A stretch of DNA of 64,000 nucleotides from Phallus indusiatus. Lineage: Eukaryota; Basidiomycota; Agaricomycetes; Phallales; Phallaceae. The translations under genes and the position numbers were made by a program. This document shows, piece by piece, positions 48,301-57,600 of the stretch. Positions within the stretch are counted from its first letter, which is position 1, and every line of letters starts with the position of its first letter. The notes under the pieces were generated by a model. It was not told where the DNA came from and ran no database searches. It saw only the letters and a program-made list of their open reading frames with translations. Location: positions 620,001-684,000 of the forward strand of contig JAQFWX010000022.1 of the NCBI GenBank assembly GCA_027605045.1, written 5' to 3'.

Positions 48301-50969
48301 CATTACTCTCGGCCAAACGAGATCAGTTTCGGGAACTTTTACTCGAAAAAAAACTTATCACAGGAGGTGACGACACGAGACATACTGGTTCGTCTTCTTT
48401 ATTTGGATGGCTGGATGGTGCGATGAGAGAATACCATGAAACATCCACCGACCCTTCACTTTGGGATATTGGGTTATTTGATATTCGTACCTGCTTTCCT
48501 ACGAATACTGCTCAGTACCACTCACAAATTGAAGACCATATCAGATGGAGGGGGTGCGCTAGTTTGGATCCTGTAAAACATGCGAAGTTCCAGGGGAATT
48601 TGCAAAAGTGGTTTCAGCTTAGTATGAGCTCTCCAGTGGAAGATGAAATCGGCTGTTGGAGGAATACTGGACTTTCAGAGCCATGCCAGGGAAGAGCGAC
48701 TATTGCTACTGTTTGGATTTGGCTTCCAACCATACTGATTATCGAGTTTATTGAAAACATCCATGGCGATTTCGCAATTTGGAATACTCCAAAAGCATTA
48801 CAAGGGGGTTCAGAATTTCAAGGGGTTCGGTATAATCTGATAGGCAAAGGCCACTATAATTCAACATCCCACCATTTCACTGGCAGCTTCCTCCATGACC
48901 AGCATATGTACGAGTACGATGGCATGAAAAACTCAGGCTTTTCAACCCGAATTTCTAGAGGCTCACTTGCCACTTATGGACACGATTTTCTCAGCAGTAA
49001 AGTCAGTGCAGCCATCTACATTTTGGAAGATAATCAAGCTGCTCAAGAAAATTTCCATAAAATCAAACTCGAATGGATGCAACAACATTACCACCTTCTT
49101 CCTGATATTTCTCCAAGGGGTCAAGTCAGATTTATACCCGACACAAGCTTATGTGCAATAATTCCCCATAGCGAACGAACCTGGATGAAAAATCCTTATC
49201 GGACTAAGCAAATTGATTATACTGGACAACGAGAACTCCCCCCTTCTACCCCTAAAACTCCTAAAAAAGCGCGGTTCAAAACTAATGTACAGTCTGACAT
49301 TGAACCACAAGGGGAGATTGACGATAACACCCCAAAAATTCCCATCAAACCTAGTCGGTATCATCGGAAATTCTTGGTGGTTGAGAGCGATTACGAGGCT
49401 GAAGCAAGTGCAATTATGTCACCTCTCAAGAACGATCTCCGCAAAGAAGATAGCAAGACTTCAGTTACTTCCGAATTCCCAATAGATTGTCGCTGTGGAT
49501 TGCAGGGTGATGGATATTCACATGAAATCGAGGAAGACTGTGTAGAATGTGGCACTTGCAAGCAGTGGTCGCATATAGCTTGCCAGCATGATGGTCAAGC
49601 AAGCAGATTATCGGCATCAGCTCGTTTTACATGCCACAACTGTGATATTGAACAGTTACGGCAAATTCTTCGGCCAAAGTCTTCTAGAAAAGAAAACCAA
49701 AATTTTCTAGAGCTATCTAAGCAGCCACTGGCCCAGCGATTACTGTAAGTGTAACTTTGAATTTCCTGTGTTTCGCCACTATAACAGTATGGCTCACTAA
49801 TATGATTAGAGCTGGGAAGGGTGTCTTGGTTCGGCATGGTAAATATTACTATCCAGCTCGTCTAATTAAGAAGAAAGAGGGACAGTGGCTTGTCAAATGG
49901 TGGTATCTAAATGAATATCAGGATACACCACCACCATCTATAGTCAACAATGAGAATATTGTTGATTGCTTATGGAATGATCGTACAGTCCGGCGATTAA
50001 TTCGGGTGAGTGAAACTAGATATTTAATTTGAGAGTTTTTCTAATAATATATAGCTTGGAAGATGGACAATGGCTTGTACTCTCCAAAATGAAGAAGATG
50101 TCGTTTTTGACTATGAAAAAGTCAACATTGAACAAGAAATCCTCGATATCTTGTTACCACACAAACAGATTCTTTTAACGATCCTTGTTACTCCTTCAAA
50201 GGTGGTGAAGACAGAATGCCCAGCTCTGGCTTATCTCGCCAGCTCAACTATTTATTTCTCTAAACCAATCGAGGTCGCTTATAAAAAGAATAATATTGTC
50301 CCCTTCACAGGAGATTTGTCACCCAGAGAGATCGCTATGGTCAATGGCTTTATTTATCGACACCTTCAGCCAGCTGCCTCAAATCGGGATAAATGGTTCC
50401 AAAAAGCTACAGTCGCCCATGCCATAACTCTACTTATCCTTTTTCGAAAATACAAAAACTCAGTTTCTACTGATAGCGAGGAGTTCAAGGAATTACTTAT
50501 CCAGGCTTGGGAATTACAAACTCGCTCGGTACCTGCTCGTAAAGGTATAGATGTAGATCGCGAAACTATTTTACTCCTTGAAAAACGGATGTTTGAGACA
50601 TCCAAAGCAGCTGGCCCTGCTAGTTATCAGCAATGGGGGCTGGATGCTGGCGATCATCAAGATAAGTGGAGCCCTTATGTGCATATTCCTGAAGACTGGA
50701 ACTATCTGGATTACGATGAACCTGGGGAAGAAGTTTATGAGGTAAGTCATAGGAAGTATTTTTTGCTGTTTTACATATTTAATTTTAAACAGACTGGCCC
50801 AAACTTTTGTCATGGTAGCGATAGGGAAGAACCAAGTATAACAGTAGTATATAAACCTAAACCCAAGCCCAAGCCTAAGCCAAGAATAGTCTCCAGCCGA
50901 AGAAAGCATGGTAGAGAAGACGATACAGTAGTCGATATACCCAAATCCAAGCGAGCGAGAAAGGTATAG
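45362..50969 (+). CDS. Multidomain DDE transposase (GCM/WRKY-like finger, peptidase, PHD)
   Basis: Exons 45362-45656, 45707-46392, 46440-49744, 49810-50005, 50055-50741 and 50793-50969 stay in frame for about 1,781 residues; the true start codon upstream or within the first exon is not clear. Order: a Pro-rich N-terminus with five tandem ILPTNS-type units (about 45897-45979); a C/H-rich GCM/WRKY-like finger (RRMCLGIIKCNNPDC, CNCGW, NSGFHTHDRP); the RNase-H-type catalytic part (GFVTDAAHNYW, ANGGTEDHYRLHF, VMDFSVAQSNGF, later Glu in WRQEGPARKLFKAF); a cysteine-peptidase-like part (ENSCWLDTSLELL, later MYEYDGMKNSGF); a PHD finger (CRCGLQGDGY to CHNC); a small Tudor/BAH-like module (GVLVRHGKYYYPARLI, WLVKWWYLN); and a Lys-Pro-rich basic tail. 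It should excise and insert the element. Confidence 0.8.
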
Positions 50970-51053
50970 TTTACCCATTACCCATCTAGTCTATCGTAAA
51001 CCCTGTACTGCTATATAGCTATATAGGATATACATACACATTCTTTTATAATT

Positions 51054-52813
51054 CTACTTATACCTATTACCTGCATTTCTCTTTACAGGTACAAATTTAG
51101 CTCGTTTTCCCTTTTTACTATTAGCTACTGCAATGTCATATGCTAGCTTGATATGCATAGAAAAAGTGATTACCATGCCAGTTCTCAAGGTAGTCGGGCG
51201 AGCGACTGTAGTTCCATGGCGATACTGTGGCTTAAAAACCAGAAGTGTATCAGGTGCTGCCTCTACAAGAACTCTAAGGGAAATATCTGCAAAATTTCCC
51301 CCTGCACTTTGTCTTGATCGTAAACGACACGAAGTAGAATGTTTTGTTGACCAGGCAAAAGCGAAATTAGCGAAACACTTGTCGGAATGGGCTGGTCTAG
51401 TATTGTTATAGCTTGCAGTTAGTATAGGAAGAGAAAAAAACATACGCAGTATAATTTGTAGCAAAATAACCTTCGCATGGGGCCTTGCGAACTCTAGGAA
51501 ATGTGAATTCCTGTGTACCAATAGTGACTGCATATCCCGAGTGGTCTAAAAAATATAAATCGTAATACTCCATAATAATATAATGCAGAATAATACCTTC
51601 TCCAAATCGCGAGCCAATTTCAGGCATTCCAGACTGCTCTATGGCAGAATTGACTGAATCGACTACTTCTTTGGGGGCATGGGACTGTATGAGATGCCAG
51701 AAGAAAGATAGCGCACCGATAGCTTGCTCATCCTGTTTCGCTTTAGTTTCTAAAGCGAGCTTTGCTGACTTGAAATTGTTAACAAGCCCGAAAACACGAC
51801 AGTGTCTTGGGCCTGCATTATAGCCTAGCTGGACCATTGTACCTGGGTGATTTGGCTATAATGCTATAGATATGGTGGCAGTATATCGAGAAAAATGACT
51901 CACACGAACATTCCTCCGAAAGCATGCTGCTGCTTGGATAATTTTATTCATAGAGTGAAGTAACTCCGGGTTTCCCGAAACATTTCGAATAACTGCAAGC
52001 TCGATTTCACCTATAGGAAGTTAATTTATATTCCCAAATTCTATGCGAAACTCACCTTTGGAATTTTGGAAAATAACACTCTCGTTAGGGCTTACTCGCC
52101 TCCAGTGTGCACTATCGCCAACAACCTGCATTTTGGCCCTGTCTCGTGGAAAGACAAATCTTTCATTCCCCCGGTCGATAATGACAGTCCTGGACTTTAT
52201 ACTCGGAATTCTATCGCGATTGCGCAGTTCTTTCGGTAAATCCATATCGGCTGCTGGCAGTGCAGGGGATTTCAGATGCAAAGATTTGACCTTGCGCATA
52301 CATTAATAAAAATAGAAAGGTTCATAAAAAAAAACATACGAATTGTTTTTTATCACCCTTTTTTTTAGCAGACTCTTGTCGTTTTATGTGCTGGTAGTTA
52401 CGAAAGAGCGAAAGGTGTTCGGGTGCCTCTAGGGCACCCAACAATGGAAGGAGCTGGCCCACCTGAAAAGATATAAGAATAGATTCAAATGGCTAGGAAG
52501 TACATACATTGTCTATTGTATAACTATGATGCAATTCCTGGTTTATCTCCTGAATAGCAGCAAATGTAGCATCCGAGATTGAACCAGCCTCTAAATCGAC
52601 AAGAAGAGGTGTCAATGTGATAATTTTTTGTAGAACTAATAATTTTATGTTAAACCAGCTTTTGTGATACAAACTGAGGCTTACAATGGCTTTGTTTGCT
52701 CTGATTTTTTGTTTTTTGTTTGGGTGGCATTGGCGAGTGAACGGTGGACAGGTCTGAGTTTGAAATTGCCAGCATGGGTTATACTTCGCCACCACAGCTG
52801 CTGCAGCAACCAC
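51054..52813 (-). CDS. TET/JBP-like 2-oxoglutarate/Fe(II) dioxygenase carried by the transposon
   Basis: Exons 52813-52508, 52462-52340, 52290-52056, 52010-51904, 51855-51597, 51545-51446 and 51396-51054 give about 490 residues. The phases close, but the frame continues upstream of 52813 without an obvious ATG, so the start is open. The C-terminal part shows the double-stranded beta-helix pattern: first iron ligands in PAHSDKCFANFAFAW (His-x-Asp), a GGNFADISL strand, APDTLLVFKP, the distal His in YRHGTT, and the oxoglutarate Arg in TTLRTGMVITF. This spacing fits the fungal TET/JBP family, which oxidises 5-methylcytosine. The N-terminal half is Cys-poor and unassigned. It converges on the transposase gene, 84 bases from its stop, inside the same inverted ends. 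Confidence 0.65.
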
Positions 52814-53265
52814 TCGAGCCCAAGGGCAACCTATTTCTACCTCTTTGTGTTGTGATCTGGGGTCAGTCAGGACACTTGGAAGGGTCCATTCATTGTGATT
52901 GGATTATGGATAGGCTAGCCTGAGCGCAAGGGGGTAGCTAGTGGCTGGTGGAGGCAGGTAGGCAAGCATTGGGGGAAGATGGCGGGAAATTCAAAGTATA
53001 TACGGCATGTATATACATAACTGCAACTATCTTACATTTTTTAGATCCCAAATATACACGAAAACGGCCCTTCTAAACACCCTAAGATACCTGCTGCCCC
53101 CCTGCGCGATGCCTGGCAAGCTGGACAGCACAGCCACTCTCTAGACCGCGATTTTGAAGGCCAAATACTGCTTCAAAACAAGCTGGAGACTGCGTTGTTT
53201 TTCGCGCAGCATAACGCTGCGATTTAACCTCAAAAAAACACTTCGTGAGATTTGCGCGGCAGCGT

Positions 53266-53308
53266 GCCGCGTCAGCGCGGGAGGCTGCGCGGTAAATTCT
53301 CAAGGCCC
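53266..53308. repeat. Terminal inverted repeat, right
   Basis: Reverse complement starts GGGCCTTGAGAATTTACC and matches the left end at 38 of 43 positions. Confidence 0.9.
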
Positions 53309-53317
53309 GCTCGGCAT
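53309..53317. repeat. Target site duplication, right (GCTCGGCAT)
   Basis: Second copy of the nine bases at 44053-44061. Confidence 0.9.
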
Positions 53318-53351
53318 TAACCAGAAACGAACGTAAACGGGAATGCCGAGC
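53309..53351. repeat. Palindrome at the transposon target
   Basis: GCTCGGCATT (53309-53318) and AATGCCGAGC (53342-53351) form a perfect 10-base inverted repeat with a 23-base spacer. The target duplication is the first nine bases of the left arm, so the element landed at the foot of a potential hairpin. Confidence 0.8.
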
Positions 53352-54680
53352 AAATTTTCATAACCGCCCATTCACCTAGGTATCTTGAATGCCATGTAGC
53401 TGTTACAGAAACTATAAAGAGTTAACGTCTTGCTTTTTGATTCAAATGAGTAGATTTGTAGTTGCGAACTTGCATTTTAATTCACTAAATACCCCACACA
53501 AAGCTGTTAAATACTGATAATGAAAAAGTAGCCCGGAGCTAGGATAAGGTTATGGTCTCATTGCTGGAACGCACCAATGAGAAACTTTGTTGTAATTGGC
53601 GTAACAGCTATGTAAAACTAAACAAGTAAGGTTTTTCTAATTCTGATTCAGGCATCACCTTGGATCAATCACATGAATGAATTTTGACTGGTTAAGCCGA
53701 AACCAAGCTCCAAGTTCTAGTAATGGGCAAAATGGCGTTCTTCATAATACCGTACAAAGTATAAGGGTCCTTAAGTTATTTACGCATAATTCATACAACT
53801 ATGTGTTGTTTCAAAGAGCCCCAGGAAAGCAGCGACGGACATCGTGCAATTAAGAAGTGGGACAAAGGAGCAGTCAGGGATGTCCGGATGCATTTCAAAG
53901 GAGAAATCATGCCGCCGCCCTCGCAATCAATGATCATAAGACGTTAAGCACTGCACTGGGGGCGTATGCGGGACGGTTGAAGAAATAAAGCGCAGAGACG
54001 ATGCAAAGAGATAGGCATCGATAGGTAGCGATCGGTAGCCAGAAGATGACCATGAACTTTAATTAGGACACGATAAGACTTCGTAATAAGGGTCCGAAGA
54101 ACTCCACGGACTCTGCGACATGTCTCGTTCCATGAAATTGCTTGACATGAAATGGTTTGAGAAGCGACCCTTCAGTTTACGGATAAATTGTCTTCAGAGA
54201 CCTAAGCATTCTTGAATTGTCTAGGTGAAAATCATCCGTGGTAAACTATCCTCAAAAGACCGGGATGCATGATTTGACGGATCTGAGCCATCTTTTCCTA
54301 TGAGCTTGAAAGGTGCTTCGTCTAGTATCGTTATAGCGCATCATCAATGTCCTTGCCAATCTCCTCGAGTTTTCATAACCAGGACAATCGCTCGAAAAGA
54401 AATTCGCTCCGTATCAATAGATATTTTTGATGATGAGAAGCATCTTTGACTCGGAAATGTGGGGCATGAGAGATACCATCGCGGTCTCGCGTGTAAATCG
54501 ACTTCGTTTTTTCTTGTCGTAAATGTACTTGTTTTACCCCATTTGCTCTTACGATGTGGGAGGATCGAGTCCAGAGGCGTTACCTCTGCAGAATGGTGGG
54601 TCGTATAAGCAACGAAAAATGACAGAGAAGGCCGGCGGCGCGGCGAAAACCTAAGCTCGCACGGTCGGAAACGAAACCCG
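53352..54680. other. Stretch between the two transposons, no gene seen
   Basis: No open frame with similarity. It may include the 3' end of the Helitron (which reads leftward) and original flanking DNA. I searched for the expected hairpin plus CTRR end and could not fix it. Confidence 0.4.
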
Positions 54681-57600
54681 CTATGATTGCACCCAATCAT
54701 AATACCATTTCAGATCGTCTTTACTCTTCGTTTTAGTTAACTCAAATAAGGTGTCCAATCTAGCCACTTCGTTTCTCATTTGTTGCGGCGCATGTCGCTG
54801 AATTTTACCTAACGAAAACGGACGAAGTATCGATAAACCATCTAGAGATTTCAACCTTGATAACATTACGTACGCTGATGCAATGGAACGACAACTTTCC
54901 AAATCAATGCACGCAGTGGACAGCGATCTACTTTGCGAATTATGCGATGTGAACGCAAAAGCTGGAATGATAGGTAGTTGAGACCTTGTCGCCCAATACG
55001 CCTTTTCCAAACCCGGTAAATGGTAACAGAATCTACATTTCACCGGAACAATTGTCAGACGATGTGGATTTTCTTCTGAACCACCATTGTATTGTTCGAT
55101 GTCAATAACCGCGGAAGAAGCGTAACGACGACCATTTCTCACAACATATTTTGCAGATATTAATCGTCCGAAACCGCCATTCGACAGACCCAAGTGAGTG
55201 GCAATATTCTGAGTCAAAAATATAGGCATATACGGAACTAAAGGCAACCTTCCGGCAAGGTCGTGTGCTTGTTTGATAGGTGTTTGCCAAGCCGATTCGG
55301 CAGCCAAATTTCTTAATTCTGTTTTACCGCGATTGACAGTATCAACGGCATGGTACTCATAATACTCCTGTTTAGTGTAAACCGCAAAAGCCTTAGCGCA
55401 TTGGTAGTTATGAGCGTCCCTAACTGCGTTGGTGTATGTTATAAGCGGGGATGCTTTTTCAGGATCCGTCATCCACAATGAGATACTCAGTAAGTTTTTA
55501 TTCACCTTCGTAGATCTATTACTAATAACGTAGCATTCTAGAAGATCATAATCATCCTCAGAGCATAGTCCGAACCTGAGTCTGTTTAACAAGCTCTGAA
55601 AATGAGAATCGCTTTGACGCATGATCTTTGAGAGAACCACGCAGTCAGAAATAGAGCGCCAAACGAGTACACCTCCTAATTCTGTCACGGCTTTTTCGTT
55701 TCCAGCATTCAGTTTTTTCTCAGCATCTTTCACCAATTCATGATCAAACAGGGACGAATTTTTAGGAGGGGGTAATTGTGCAGGATCACCAGCAAAAACC
55801 ATGTTTAAAGACCCGTAAGCACGATCTGAATGTAATTGGTTCGTCAACCTTAAATATTGAGATAGTCGAGCGTTGTCAGAAGCACTCATAAAGTAAACTT
55901 CGTCCACGATTTGGATTTTCGTAGATTCATACTTTTTTTCTAAAGAGTCCCTCATTTTCTTCCCTTTGCTGTCATTCGCAAACATTTCTTTTGGTGGGAC
56001 ACGGATGTTTATCTCCGAATGAACTGTTGTACCGCCCACGTTGTTAGCGGCCAAACCAGTAGGTGCTGTGACCTTCAAGTGATTATCATGTCCAACTATG
56101 TGCAGAAACAAACGGATGGCTTGAAAGATTCGCGATTTACCGGTCCCACCAGGACCAGATATAAGCAACCGGATAGGTTCAAAAGGCGAACGATCCAAAG
56201 GATGGACTAGTTGCTGAAGGCCGTACTTATCAGCAAACAACAAAAAGGCGAGAGTTTGTTCCGCATTCAGCGTCAATTGCTGTATAATCTGTACACACAG
56301 CTTTCTGTGTGGATACCATGTTTGCCAAGAACTATTGGTATCATTAGAAGTCGTTCTTTCTTCCATTAAGGCTTGCACAGGTTCGTCCGCGGTATGTCCA
56401 CCTTTCCAAGACGATTTCAACTCTGACAACGAAATGTCGGATGTTGGAATAACGGAACAGGAGGCAGTTAATGCTTTCTCGTAGTCTTTTTGATCTATCA
56501 GAGCATCGTAACTGGAAGCCATGACAACCGGGGGAATATCACGTTCACAGCATACATCAACGTCATAAAACCCCGCGATAGATGCCGAGTGGATGGCATC
56601 ATACGTTGCCTCTTGAGTAAAGGCTGTTTGCACAATTTCTTCGCCAGACTCTTCTTCATTATCTTCGTCGTTCTCGTCATCCGGATCGTCGTTCATGGCA
56701 TGTAGCCAATCATCATCTACAGATGACTTATCGGGAAACGATCCTCCTCTTCCATCCACTCCGTTGGGAATGTGTCCTCCAGGTATCATGAGTTTGCGCC
56801 GTTTAGATGACCAATCGTCCGCCGCATCCCTACAAGAATAAATAGCTTGGAAGTTCCTTACAATGGATTTATGTTCCACGGTCAAATCTGAACATAAGCT
56901 TTCGTAAGCCTCTTTCCATCCTTTGTGAGGTATCATCAAGTTCACTTTGTCAGTATCTAATTCCCAAGGTTTAAATAACGTCAGCACTATAATCTGAAAT
57001 TTTTCTAGATCCTCATCGCTCCTATCACACCTGGGAATTTGAATTCCGTTTAATATCGGGGTGATCATTTTATTTCTCTGTCGCACGATAAATTGATGTC
57101 TTTTAGGATGTCGCGTAGCGAACAGAAAGCCCGAACCTCGTATGTCCGGTTCGTCGCCGTTCTCCATTTCTTCTATCGCATCTCCACTGTTCATTCCCTT
57201 TACATTGACAGATTTATACTGAGTCCAGAAATCCCACAAACACGTATTAGCCAGTTGCGTCGGACGATACAGATAATCGAGTACGAGAGTCGGTAAGCTG
57301 GGGCGATTAATCTCAGTACCACTATTCAAGTTACGATCGTTAATAGTAAGATAATCCTCATCCTCATCATCACGTAAACGAAAATGATTTGAAGAAACAA
57401 ATCTTAGGAGCGAAGACCACCAGTACGTTTGAAAGCTATGGTTGGTGTATCTATTAGGAATGCCTTGCAAATGTGCCATTACTTGTTGACTCGATAGTTC
57501 GCGTTTACCAATCATACCGTTGCAAATTTTTACCAGTAACAGTCGAGCCTTTTCATCAGCACTGCTTTCCGAAATATCCTGATGGTCATTCGTTTTGTAA

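Larger units (their letters stand above)
44062..53308. mobile_element. Mutator-like DNA transposon, complete, 9,247 bases
   Basis: The first 43 bases (44062-44104) and the last 43 (53266-53308) are inverted repeats matching at 38 of 43 positions, sharing the core GCGCAGCCTCCCGCGCT. A perfect 9-base target duplication (GCTCGGCAT) flanks them. The long length, 9-base duplication and transposase with a GCM/WRKY-like zinc finger point to the Mutator-like group. Contents from the left: subterminal satellite array, a + strand transposase gene, and a - strand dioxygenase gene converging on it. The stretch 52814-53265 has no further gene. Intact frames and ends suggest recent activity. Confidence 0.88.

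Noticed and set aside
53317..54680. Candidate Helitron 3' end (YYAG sites on the plus strand, for example near 53321)
   Set aside because: None has the hairpin at the right distance together with the expected A/T flanks. Without a second copy the end cannot be fixed.
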